Made by a program: the position numbers and the translations under genes. From Azolla caroliniana (taxonomy: Eukaryota > Polypodiophyta): a DNA stretch of 64,000 bases. The stretch lies in contig JBHGNT010000010.1 of the NCBI GenBank assembly GCA_043228905.1, positions 7,998,001-8,062,000 of the forward strand, written 5' to 3'. The notes beneath the pieces are model-generated. The model worked only from the letters and a program-made list of their open reading frames with translations. It did no database searches and was not told the origin of the DNA. Shown here one piece after another: positions 44,025-53,208 of the stretch (the first letter of the stretch is position 1; every line of letters begins with the position of its first letter).

Positions 44025-44216
44025 GAGGGACTTGTTTCCACACATCATCATTATTATTATTACTATAATAATAATAGTCGAATCTTCAAACAATCGACTC
44101 ACTGTTTTCGACTCTTCGATTGTCAGCTTTCCTAACAGTCGGATCTTCCCTGTCATCGATTGTCGGCTTTCCGATCAATTGGTTCTTCCTCCCACTGGAG
44201 GGACATATTCCCAATA
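44023..44216 (-). repeat. 5' LTR remnant of E with the empty D target site
   Basis: 194 bp matching the end of the E 3' LTR (28524-28555 plus 37867-38033) without element D. CATCATCATTATTATTATTA is uninterrupted here. The terminal CA reads TA. Left it is fused to F integrase coding; right it abuts the CTT tract of J. Confidence 0.85.
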
Positions 44217-46538
44217 TCTTCTTCTTCTTCTTCTTCTTCTTCTTCGGTTTGGTTTCTTGTCCGTATCCGACCGGTTCGTCGAGTGTCATCCGGTTACCGG
44301 CCAACATTCGGTTTGCAACCGGGTAGGTCCTTGTGTCCTCAAACCGGTTTTCATTGGGTGATCCAGAGTTGATAATCTTCTTCTCCGACTCCCAGTCGGG
44401 AATGGTCTTGTCTTCCATGAAGACTATGTCCCGACTCCGGAACACCTTCTTGTCGACCAAATCCCACACCCAGTAACCAAACTCGTCATCGCCGTATCCA
44501 AGGAATATGCATGGTCGGGCCTTCGGATCTAACTTTGCTCTGTTGTCCTTCGCCACATGCACGTATGCGAGACACCCGAACACCTTCAAATGCCGGTAAG
44601 ATACATCTTTACCAGTCCATACTTTTTGAGGTGAGTCTCCTCCCAAGGGTATTGAGGGTGATCTGTTTATCACATAGGTCGTCGTCATCGTCAGTGGCTC
44701 AGCCCAAAACGTCTTGGGTAACTTGGCATGTGCAAGCATGCTCCGGACTCTCTCCATTATTGTCCAGTTCATCCTTTCGGCCAACCTATTTAGTTCCAGC
44801 GTCTTTGGCACGGTAAATTCGAGCCGGATTCCCTTCGACCGTCAATACTCCTCGAACTGCCCCCGGTATTCTCCTCCGTTATCTGCTCGAACCGCCTTTA
44901 GCTTCCGACCGGTTTCTCTTTCTACTCTCGCATGGAGCTCCTTGAAGACAGATAACACCTGATCCTTCGTCTTCAACGGTGAGACCCACAAATTCCAGTT
45001 GTGGTCGTCTATGAACGTCACGAAGTACTGCGATCCGGCATGTGACTTCGTGTCCACTTGACGCACATCGGTATGCGCCAGCTCTAGTGGTGCATTCCAT
45101 CTCATCAATGGTCTTGACCGAAAGGAGGTTCGGTTTTGCTTGCCGGCCAAGCAATCAAGTTGCACATCCTTCACCGGAATGAGGTTGTCTTCGGCAAGCC
45201 TCTTCATCCCCTTCTCACTCATGTGACACAGTCTTTTGTGCCACAGCTCACCGGCAGTGTCGGATGCCACATTCACTTCTTCCCAGCATATTCGGGCATG
45301 CATCAGGTACAGTGTGTTGACCTTCCGGGCTTGAGCCACTATTAGGCTCCCTTTGTTGAACTTCATGACTCCGTTCCGGATGCTACCCGTGTAGCCTTCA
45401 TCATCTAACGGCCGGCTAATATCAGGTTCAGTCGAACCTCCGGAACGTGTCGTACATCCTTCAACAGCAACTTGCATCCGATTGATGTCATCAACAACAC
45501 ATCTCCTATGCCGACAACTCGGCATGTAACTTCATTCCCCATCCGGACACAACCATGATCACCGGTTGTGTAGGATGAGAAGCATCTCTGGTCCGGTGTC
45601 AGGTGGAATGACGCTCCGGAATTGACAACCCACGTTGTCTCGTCGCCGACAAGGTATAACTCATTCTCTTTGGTAATGAGCATCAGTTCTTCTTCACTTG
45701 TCGCGATTGCCGATGTTCCCTTCTATTCCGGGCCTCTCCGGTCCGAACTCTTCTTCGAATCAGTGGTGTTGGTTTCTCTCTCTTTCCGGAAATGCCGACA
45801 ATTCTTCTAGAAGTGCCCCGGCTTCCCACAGTAGAAGCAAGTAGGCCTCCCCCTTGACTTCCACCTCGTCCCCGACTTGTCCCGGTTTTGGGGACTCCAA
45901 TACCGGCCTCTTCCCCGGTTGTGGTCATCTTTCGTGACCAAGGCCTTCGGATCGGTTCCGGACTCCCGGTCCTTCCGATGAACTTCTTCATCTAGCAAGC
46001 TTGATTTTACCCTTGCTAGGGACAATTGCTTTCCTTTCGGCCCGGCGTTGCCCAACGTGACAACTAGCGTCTCCAAACTATCCGGGAGGGAACCGAGCAG
46101 GAGTAATGCGAGTACCTCATCGGCAAGAGGTACTTCCAACGAGGTTGCTTGGTGGATCAGTCCCTGGAAGGCATTCATGTGCTCTGCCATACTGGAGCCG
46201 TCCTGGTACCGGAGCCTAACTAGCTTCCGGAATACCGAAACCCGATTAACAACATTCTTGTTCTAGAACATGATGCCGATCTTCTCCCAGAGTTCATGAG
46301 CCTTGCTCTCTTCATTGAAGTTGTTGTACAGGCTCATGTCGATGAAGCACCAGATGTATGCCATCGTCTTCATGTGCATCACCTCCCACATTGTGGCGTC
46401 GATCTTATCCGGTCTCTTGTCCCCAAACTAAACCAACAACCAAAGATCTTTGATGACCATCATATCCCTCATCTTCGACTTCCACATTGAGTAGTTGGAG
46501 CCAGTGAGCTTGAACATGCCGCCGAACGATTCTTCCAT
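44217..46538 (-). pseudogene. gag-pol: Copia J gag-pol, 5' half: gag, protease, integrase
   Basis: ATG at 46538 opens MEESFGGMFKLTGSNYSMWKSK. Gag: AHELWEKIGIMF, DGSSMAEHMNAFQGLIHQATSLEVPL, then knuckle CFYCGKPGHF (about 45840). The protease box reads VVNSGAS (about 45625), catalytic Asp replaced by Asn. Integrase: ELWHKRLCHMSEKGMKRLAEDN (about 45255), DCLAGKQNRTSF, LELAHTDVRQVDT, AVRADNGGEYRGQFEEY and LNRLAERMNWTIMERVRSM (44811). Then KVFGCLAYVHVAKDNRAK, CIFLGYGDDEFGYWVWDLVDKK and GYGQETKP, followed by the Lys/Glu repeat tract where E is inserted. Nonsense codons and frame changes are present. It is continued by 21072-22767. Confidence 0.87.
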
Positions 46539-46552
46539 TTTCTGTGTTGTTC

Positions 46553-46564
46553 GCTCTAATACCA
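46553..46564 (-). other. Primer binding site of copia J
   Basis: On the - strand it reads TGGTATTAGAGC, one change (C to T) from the canonical site. It is three bases from the LTR. Confidence 0.8.
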
Positions 46565-46567
46565 GAT

Positions 46568-46879
46568 TGAAGAGAAAAGCGTGGAATATTGCTTGGCCAC
46601 AACCGAGTCTTGAATCACTTCGATGAGAATGAAACATAGAAATGGGAAGTGGAGAGTACACAAAGGAAATACATAGGATGTTTACGTGGAAAACCCAAAT
46701 AGGGAAAAACCACGGGAGCCCACAGACTCCAACTATCACTATAGGAGAAAGGTACAATCAAAACCTCGGAGGCAACGACCTCAAGCTCTGTATCTTCGCC
46801 AACCGGTGGTTACAACAGAGTATCTCTCTGTATCTCACACTCTCTCCCTCTTTGTCGCTCTCTATACAACATTTACAAC
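46568..46879 (-). repeat. Partial 5' LTR of copia J
   Basis: It begins TGAAGAGAAAAGCG on the + strand and follows the J 3' LTR to TCTCTATACAACATTTACAAC. There it breaks into gypsy LTR sequence. The U3 half is missing. Confidence 0.8.
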
Positions 46880-46975
46880 GGCCTGTCGGTTGTACCCTTT
46901 TTTCATCAGAATATACATATACATATACGCATTTGTCTCGTTCTCGTTGTTTCATTCGGTTGCGGTTTCTGTGTA

Positions 46976-47022
<47 letters not shown>

Positions 47023-47117
47023 AAGCACGGTTGCTCCTACTCTTGATCGGTTATTCCTTGGTCCAAGACCTCCGTGGTCCCGCCTCGTTCTATACGCACG
47101 CGCGTAACAACGCGACA
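46880..47117 (+). repeat. Gypsy A/B-type LTR fragment, + orientation
   Basis: It matches the downstream part of the A LTR (about 3005-3240): GTCGGTTGTACCC, a TATACATATACAT run, TTGGTCCAAGACCTCCGTGG, then an end CAACGCGACA. The upstream half of the LTR is missing. A GT microsatellite (46979-47019) has expanded inside it. The following bases resemble the PBS/leader of B. Confidence 0.65.
46979..47019 (+). repeat. GT dinucleotide microsatellite
   Basis: About 20 uninterrupted TG/GT units inside the gypsy LTR fragment. Confidence 0.95.
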
Positions 47118-47159
47118 ACGGGCTACCAGCGTGAAACGAAGGGCTCACAACACAATGAC

Positions 47160-47518
47160 CTGAACAGACATAGAGAGAAAATAGAAGCCTACAAAGCTCG
47201 GTTTGGCATCACCTCCTCCTCAAAATCGTGGATCCCCTCTTCAGTCTTTTCTCGCTCCCTTTATAGCTCAAGGAGGGAGAGACTATTACATTAGATTGTT
47301 AAGACAACTGCCTTCAGTCCCTGATTTTCTCCTCGATTCACTCGCATCATATCTATAATTCCTCTATGTACGTGTGAGGTGAAAAGTACTTTATTAAATC
47401 ACACTACCTAATATTCAACACTCATAAGTATTTACATATGTTTGTACGTAAAGACTAGTTCGTGTGCATCCATGCACACCTGCGTTCACACGCATGCTAG
47501 CTGGAATCCTTCACGACA
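47160..47518 (-). repeat. 3' LTR of gypsy K (A/B-related), left end uncertain
   Basis: It ends CTTCACGACA at 47518, as the B LTRs do, and is followed by reversed polypurine CCACCCCCACC. It contains CTTTATAGCTCAAGGAGGG (TATA region, - strand, about 47262). Its middle differs strongly from B, so K is another subfamily. The left boundary against the + fragment is unclear. Confidence 0.6.
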
Positions 47519-47590
47519 TCCACCCCCACCAAACCACACATCCTCTAGCATGTGCCAAGTAGTGAAGCGGTGGGGATTCCAGCTTACTCT

Positions 47591-48052
47591 TCACTCGTCC
47601 TCCCCCGATCCGGTCTTCATTCGACTCATCGCCCTCACTGGCGTTTTCATCTTCGATCTCCCGATCCGGATCCCCTTCGTACCATTTCTTAAGGCCTTGA
47701 TCCGTTTCCCTACAACCGGTACTGTGATCCTCATTCACTCGAGCTCCACAAGGTGTTATGTCGCATTGTTGTTCGTGCTCGTCACCTCGTAAGGTCCAAA
47801 CCACCGCCTCGCAAATTTCCGGGCCGACCGGTGCTGGTTGTCGAGGCTACTATCGTAGACCAACACCCAATCGCCTTCCTTGATCTTCCTTAGCCGGAAT
47901 CAACGTGTCTGGTCGAACTGGCCCTTGTTCTTCTTCCGCGCCTCCACTATCCTTATCATCGCACGTTCAACGTCTTCCGACCTCTGCTTGAGTTGCCGGA
48001 TCCTCGCCACCAACAGTTCTTCCTGACTCATCTCCTCTGTCCAGTCGACCAA
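47591..48052 (-). pseudogene. pol: Gypsy K integrase C-terminal tail
   Basis: The reading VDWTEEMSQEELLVARIRQLKQRSEDVERA...ARKKNKGQFDQTR matches A (NWRDEMSREELLAAHIRQLERR, about 2130). It is followed by EGDWVLVYDSSLDNQHRSARKFARRWFGPYEVTSTN and an acidic end with TGA at 47591-47593. Only about the last 150 residues of the gypsy integrase remain. Upstream, at 48050-48053, it is fused in frame to the integrase of copia L (open frame 48244-47900). Confidence 0.8.
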
Positions 48053-50086
48053 CATTGTTAGTGCCGCCTCCACAATTGACCAGTTCTTCCTTTCGGCCAC
48101 ACTGTTTTGTTCTGGTGTGTATTCGTAGCTGAATTCCCTCTGAATTCCTTTCTGTTGTAGATAACTATTGAATTGGCCGGAAAAGTATTCTTTTCCGCCA
48201 TCTGACTGCAGACACTTGATCTTCCTCTCCGTTTCCCATTCCACAAGGTTTTGTAGGTTCTAGAAATAGTCGAAAACTTCGCTTTTCCTTTCGATCGGGT
48301 AGATCCATGTGTGCCGATTGTAATTGTCGATGAAGGAGATGAAATATCGGCTCCCACCAAGACTAACATTCTGTGCCAGTCCCCATACATCCGAATGTAC
48401 TAGATCGAGCTTGTTACGGCTCTGATTTCTTTCGGTGGGGAACAGAAGCCGGTGTTGCTTCCCGAGCAGGCAAGCTTCACAAAATTGGGCCTTCCGGCCA
48501 CTGAATTTTGGCAATCGGAAAACAACCTATTTCGATTGCAGGTCTTGAAGCCTCTTATTTGACGTGGCCAATACGCTTGTGCCATAGGTCGATATCCAAT
48601 TTGACCTTCTGTCCTTTTGCGAACAAAGTGGTGCCGATGTCGTTTGTGTCGAGGATGAACATCCTCTCGTCCCGACGCCCTTGCACAATGACTTGGCCCT
48701 CTTCCTCGATGAAGCACCCGAGGTGCGTAAACGGCACCTGCATCCCCTGGTCGACGATCTGCTCGACCGACACCAGGTTCTTTGTGATTGTCGGGACGTG
48801 AAGCACATTCATAAGCTTCCCTTTTTGTCCAACATGACTCAAGGGAACTTCTCTAACATGCACGATCAGGTGAGGAGTGTCGTCTTCGGTTTCGACAACT
48901 CTCGGTTGCTCCGGCTTTTCCAAAAACGAGAACCACTCTTCATGGCTAGTCATGTGGTTTGATGCTCAAGAGTCAACATACCACACTTCCTCCAATCCGG
49001 AAGTAGTCTTCTTCATTGAGTTCACCTTCTGCTTCATTACAAAGGCTAGCCTTTTCCCGGTCTTACCAGTCTCGGATCCTTCTGATCCTTCTACGTAGTG
49101 CGAGCTTTGTCGATTCCCTTGTCTGGCCTTGCCGAATGTGAATTTATCTAAATTGTTGCGCTTCTTCTAGCACTCGTTCGCTTGGTGGCCCTTCTAACCA
49201 CAATACCAGCATTCTGTGTCGGCTTTCGATTGCTGGTTTCCAGCGCCGCCTTGATTCCCCTTGCTTGTGCATGGTCCGGAACTGTTGTCGGCACCATCTA
49301 TGTGCCTCCGATTCTGCTCTTGTCAACTGCCGATATTTCATGCCAACCCACCTCGTCCTCCACGCCCACGGGGCCGATCCGCCTCCGTGTACAACATCGG
49401 GTTGTCCGATTGAGTAGTCCTTAACCCACTCGCGTGGTTTTCTTCGACCATCAGCATTGATTGTAGGTCGAAGAACGGTGGTTTCTCCCGGATGCAAATT
49501 GTTGTCCGGATTGGCCCGTATCGATGTGCTAGACCACTGAGGCCATCTAGACCATCTCGTCCTCGTCCATCGTCACGTTGATGGAACCGAGCGCATCGCA
49601 GATCTCCTTGATCTTGGCGGTGTAGTCGATGACTGACATGTCTCGTTGCCGGATACTGTTGAACTCTTGTCAGAGCTGCAACTTCCGAGCTGTGGTACTT
49701 GCGACAAAAATCTTCTGGAGAATTTCCCAAGCCTCTTTTGGCATTTTTACATCCCTGATGTAGCCACGCATATGATCATGCACACAGGACGCGAGGCAAT
49801 ACAATACTCTGCTCGCTCCTTATTCCCATACCGAGAAGTCCTTTTGTGCCGAATCCGGCGCTACTACATTTGCTCCTTCCACGTAGCTCTAGAATCCGTG
49901 CCCCAACAGGTACTGTTCCACTTTATACGACCATGACGCATAATTGCTCCGATCGAGCTTTCCTGTTGGAAGCAAGCTCGCCATACTTTTGTCCATATCT
50001 TCCTTCTTTTTCGGTCTGTGCTTTTCCGGAAGTTATGGTTCATCTTTGGAAATTGCTTGTCGGCAGTAAAGGTTCTCAACCCTCTC
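48053..50086 (-). pseudogene. gag-pol: Copia L gag, protease and integrase part (H family)
   Basis: A 5' part of an H-family copia polyprotein on the - strand, with several frameshifts. Gag matches H weakly near 50040-49350 (frames including NKERAEYCIASCPVCM and VHGGGSAPWAWRTRW). Protease lies near 48960. It is followed by HEEWFSFLEKPEQPRVVETEDDTPHLI (48953), VSVEQIVDQGMQVPFTHLGCFIEEEG and DLWHKRIGHVK. Integrase: FCEACLLGKQHRLLFPTERNQSRNKLDLVHSDVWGLAQNV (48514), CLQSDGGKEYFSGQFNSYLQQKG and QNSVAERKNWSIVEAALTML. The text stops at the junction with gypsy K. RT and RNase H are missing. Confidence 0.8.
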
Positions 50087-50098
50087 GCTTTGATACCA
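50087..50098 (-). other. Primer binding site of copia L
   Basis: On the - strand it reads TGGTATCAAAGC, one base from the canonical TGGTATCAGAGC, and it abuts the LTR. Confidence 0.75.
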
Positions 50099-50532
50099 TG
50101 TCCAAGTTAATATGCATAAGTTTTGACAAACCGGATTATTTGGATAGCAACAGAAAACAAATACAAGGTTTAATGGAAGCTTGAATCACTAAAACAAAGA
50201 GCGGAAGAGACAGAGAGAGCAAAACAGTAAGCTTAATTCAAAATAATAATACTCTATATTTACAAATGTTCTACATAACACTTTTTATACCAATCCTTAA
50301 AAGGACTAATAAAACTACTAACAAGTACTTCAATGCTCATACGAGCGACTGACACTGACTCCCAAAACTATGCCTACGTACTAGGCTAGATTCATAGGCC
50401 TCTAACGGCCTACCAGTTCCAATCTGAACCGCCTCTCTAATCCGGCTCTTGGTTCCAGATACCGATCCGGATACTGATCCAGCTCTCGCTTATTCTGTCG
50501 ATCCGGATATGGTTGAGCTTGTCCGCTTAACA
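50099..50532 (-). repeat. 5' LTR of copia L
   Basis: On the + strand it runs TGTCCAAGTTAATATG to GAGCTTGTCCGCTTAACA, 434 bp. The outer end read on the - strand is TGTTAAGCGGACAAGCTCAACC, a variant of the H terminal palindrome. It contains ACTTTTTATACC (reverse TATA region). Flank AAACT at 50533; the partner is not seen. Confidence 0.75.
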
Positions 50533-52177
50533 AAACTTGACTCAACATACCAGCAAAGAAAGGAACCGACAAAGGAGTCCACCAAGGAGAGAAAATTCCA
50601 ATGCTAGATCCAAGTCCATAGGTAAGCTGACATGCTTTTACTGTGGAAAGAATGGACACTTTCAAAAGGATTGCCGACACCTCATGAAGGACAAGAGTGT
50701 CGGCAATATTGTCCAACCCAGGAAAATTCCTAATGAAAAGGACACATCGGTTGTAGCTATGAGTGCAAAGGAGATTTTGTTCATTTGTGAGCAGGCAAAC
50801 ACAAATCTTGAAAGTGAAGAGTACACCATGGTAATCGACTCGGGTGATTCTCTCCATATAACTCCGTCGAGTGAGTGCTTCTCGACTTACATCGTTGGAG
50901 ATCATGGCTATGTAAATATGGGAGACAATGGTGAGTGCAAGATAGCCGACATTGGAACTGTGTGCCTGATGACGTCGACAGGTTGTCAGCTGACATTGAT
51001 GGAAGTTCGACATGTCCCAAATATCAGATTGAATCTGATATCGGCTAGAAAGTTCGATGACAAAGACTATAGTGGTAGCGTTTGGAATGATAAGTGGAAG
51101 TTTTGCCGTGGAAACCTCATAGTGGCAAGAGCACAGAAAGAGGGTACATTGTATATGATGCATGACCGACTATGCAAGTCGGTAGTGAATGTGGCACCCG
51201 ACTCAAATGGAGAGTTATGGCATAAGAGGCTCGACCACATGAGTGTGAGAAGAAAAGCGCAGAATATTGCTCGGCCACAACCGAGTCTTGAATCACAGAA
51301 ATGGGAATGAAACACAGAAATGGGAAGTGGAGAGTACACAAAAGAAATACACAGGATGTTTATGTGGAAAACCCAAATAGGGAAAAACCATGGGAGCCCA
51401 CGGATTCCAACTATCACTATACGAGACAAGTACAATCAGAGCCTCGGAGGCAACGACCTCGAGCTCTGTATCTTTGCCAACCGGCGGTTACAACAGAGTA
51501 TTTCTCTATATCTCACACTCTCTCCCTCTCTATCGCTCTCTATACAATAGTTACAACAATATGAACAACAACACTCAACACTTACATAAAATGATTGCCG
51601 TAACTCATATTTATACTTATATGAACTTAGGTCTATTTACAAATATAGCCTCAATAGGCTTACTCAAAACATATTTACAAATATGTCTTCTCTTCCGGTT
51701 CTCACCGGGTCCTCTTCATTCATAACCGGATCCCATCCAGAGGAACCGATTACCCAACAAAGTGAAAAAGGAGTGCACATCCTAGCTGACCAAGAACTTC
51801 TCCCAAAAGTGAAAAGAGTACAGTTGGAGAAGTGTCAATTGCTTAGCTAGAAAGCATAATCGAGCGGCATTCCACACAAGAACACCGAGAAGAAAAGAAG
51901 TTGCATTGGAACTAGTACACATGGATGTGTGCTATGTAGATGCTCCATCGCATCGAGGTGGACAGTAATTTGTAACGTTTATTGACGACTATAGTCAAAA
52001 GACATGGGTTGTTGTGTTGAAGACGGAGGATCAAGTAATGTCAATGTCCAAGGAGTTTTAGGCAAGAACGGAATGAGAGTCAGGTTGGACGTTGAAGGCT
52101 ATCCGAACTGACAATGGTGGCAAATATAAAGGGCAGTTCGAGGACTACTTCAAGGCCCAAGGCATTCAAATCGAATT
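50533..52177 (+). pseudogene. gag-pol: Copia M gag end, protease and integrase start (E family)
   Basis: An E-family fragment in + orientation. Gag tail KERNRQRSPPRRENSNARSK leads to a knuckle CFYCGKNGHFQKDC (about 50638). Protease: MVIDSGDSLHITPS (about 50832), with Asp where most copias have Ala/Gly after DSG. Then EVRHVPNIRLNLISARKFDD and ELWHKRLDHMS, where a solo LTR is inserted (51246-51759). After it: EKGVHILADQELLPKVKRVQLEKC (51762). Integrase is frameshifted: THGCVLCRCSIASRW, then IRTDNGGKYKGQFEDYFKAQGIQIEF (52095). It stops abruptly near 52177 at the border with gypsy P. Confidence 0.82.
51246..51759 (+). repeat. Element N: solo LTR of the J/O copia family
   Basis: A single LTR, TGAGAAGAAAAGCG to TTACCCAACA on the + strand (element orientation -). 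It is homologous to 20491-21061. It is flanked by GAGTG (51241-51245) and AAGTG (51760-51764), a 5-bp duplication with one mismatch. Removing it and one flank restores the M reading HMSEKG. It was formed by recombination between two LTRs. Confidence 0.88.
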
Positions 52178-52224
52178 TGGAAACAAATTGTGGTTCTCGA
52201 TCAGAAGTGATATCGTACCTCAAC

Positions 52225-52399
52225 ATGTCGGATCTTACCGAGAGAATAAATCACCTCATGGAAGCCATGCATCAACTTCAACTTGAGAATGACAACCTTC
52301 AGGAATCATTACAGAAACTTCAAGTTGGAACACCGATGGAACTTGAAGAAAAAATCAACTCTCTTCCTACATCAACAAATGGTCTACCTATCGAGCCTG
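52225..52399 (+). pseudogene. gag: Gypsy P gag, N-terminal coiled coil
   Basis: ATG at 52225 opens MSDLTERINHLMEAMHQLQLENDNLQ, a short coiled coil, then PMELEEKINSLPTSTNGLPIEP. Copia O is inserted at 52400. Using one copy of the GCCTG duplication, the frame continues at 57885 without a shift. The 47 bases before the ATG carry no recognisable LTR. Confidence 0.7.
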
Positions 52400-52444
52400 T
52401 GTTGGGAGACAGGTCCCTCCGGATGGGAAGGGAGAAGAACAGTG

Positions 52445-52712
52445 CTGATGAGGAGTACCCGGCTACGGAGAGCCGGATGGTGCAGACCCGGTGAGAACCG
52501 GATGAGGAGTACCCAGCTACGGAGAGCCGGATGGTGTAGACCCGGTGCGAACCGGATGAGGAGTACCCCGCTACGGAGAGCCGGATGGTGCAGACCCGGT
52601 GAGAACCGGATGAGGAGTACCCGGCTACGGAGAGCCGGATGGTGCGGACCCGGTCAGAACCGGATGAGGAGTACCCGGCTACGGAGAGCTGGATGGTGCA
52701 GACCCGGTGAGG
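52445..52712 (+). repeat. 54-bp minisatellite in the O 5' LTR (about five units)
   Basis: The unit GATGAGGAGTACCCGGCTAC... (54 bases, ending GTGAGAACCG) is repeated about five times, the last one partial. The 3' LTR has two units (57314-57418). Units differ by one to three bases. Confidence 0.95.
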
Positions 52713-52802
52713 AGTGCTCTCCGGATGAAGAGACATATTCATAAATATGTTTCTGAGAGTCCATCGTGGCTATATTTGTAAATAGCCAAAAAGTCATATT
52801 AG

Positions 52803-52810
52803 TATAAATA
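52803..52810 (+). promoter_or_regulatory. TATA box in 5' LTR of O
   Basis: TATAAATA lies downstream of the minisatellite and is conserved in the 3' LTR (57507-57514). It is the likely core promoter of the element. Confidence 0.65.
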
Positions 52811-53181
52811 TGACTTAGGGCAAACTTTAGTGTTGTTGTTATTTTCTTGTTGGTGTAGAAGAGAGTGTGTGTAACAGTGTACAGAGAGTGAGAGAGAGAG
52901 GAAGAGGTCGTTGCCTCTGTTGTAACCGCCGCCTGTGGCAAAGATCGTGAGCACGAGGTCGTTGCCTCCGTGAACTCACTATTGTACATTCTAACATAGT
53001 GATAGTTTGCAGCCTGTGGGCTGCCGTGGTTTTTTCCCTTATTTTGGGTTTTCCACGTAAACATCCTGTGTAATTTTTTTCTCTCCTTTGTGTTGTGTAT
53101 TTATTTCCCGTTTTCTGTGTATGATTCTAAGCTCGGTTGTGGCCGAGCGCTGCGCATAAGGAACGAGTAGTTCCCATCAAC

Positions 53182-53193
53182 TGGTATCAGAGC
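53182..53193 (+). other. Primer binding site of copia O
   Basis: TGGTATCAGAGC is two bases after the 5' LTR; initiator tRNA-Met type. Confidence 0.95.
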
Positions 53194-53208
53194 GAAACGA
53201 CACAGAAA

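Larger units (their letters stand above)
22768..44216 (-). mobile_element. Element E: Ty1/copia element carrying insertions H, D and F
   Basis: A - strand copia element inserted in J. LTR ends are TGTTG...CAACA. Flanks TCTTT (22763-22767) and TCTTC (44217-44221) form a candidate target-site duplication with one mismatch. Its 3' LTR is broken by H (23124-28363) and D (28556-37866). The internal region is 38034-41652. F enters at 41653. The last 194 bp of its 5' LTR survive at 44023-44216, with the terminal CA changed to TA. The middle of the 5' LTR and the start of gag were lost together with the 3' half of F. Confidence 0.8.
20491..46879 (-). mobile_element. Element J: Ty1/copia element split by insertion of E
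   Basis: Two separated blocks, 20491-22767 and 44217-46879, are the 3' and 5' halves of one - strand copia element. Its 3' LTR, RT and RNase H are on the left. Protease, integrase, gag, PBS and a partial 5' LTR are on the right. The break falls in a GAA/CTT tract of the integrase-RT linker. The polyprotein of O (same family) reads through that point, matching J on one side and the right block on the other. Element E, with its own insertions, fills the gap. The 5' LTR is cut near 46880 by gypsy fragments. Confidence 0.85.
52400..53179 (+). repeat. 5' LTR of copia O
   Basis: 780 bp, from TGTTGGGAGACAGG to TTCCCATCA. It contains the 54-bp repeat array (52445-52712) and TATAAATA at 52803-52810. 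It belongs to the J/O family; the R/U5 text TTGGGTTTTCCACGTAAACATC matches the reverse of the J LTRs. Confidence 0.95.

Noticed and set aside
44028-44135. His/Tyr/Asn repeat peptide at the end of the F frame
   Set aside because: It is (CAT)n/(ATT)n microsatellite of the E LTR read through after the fusion point, not a protein domain.
44023-44216. Independent solo LTR or MITE of about 190 bp
   Set aside because: It starts TGGAGGGAC, which looks like an LTR terminus. However, its right end abuts J with E's target duplication and its content equals the outer part of E's 3' LTR, so a truncated E 5' LTR is simpler.
52445-52712. CRISPR-like array
   Set aside because: The units are direct tandem repeats without unique spacers, in a plant-type LTR.
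52283-52744. ORF of repeated MRSTRLRRAGWCRPG units
   Set aside because: It is the 54-bp LTR minisatellite read in frame (54 is divisible by 3). No conserved protein; it lies in the U3 of an LTR.
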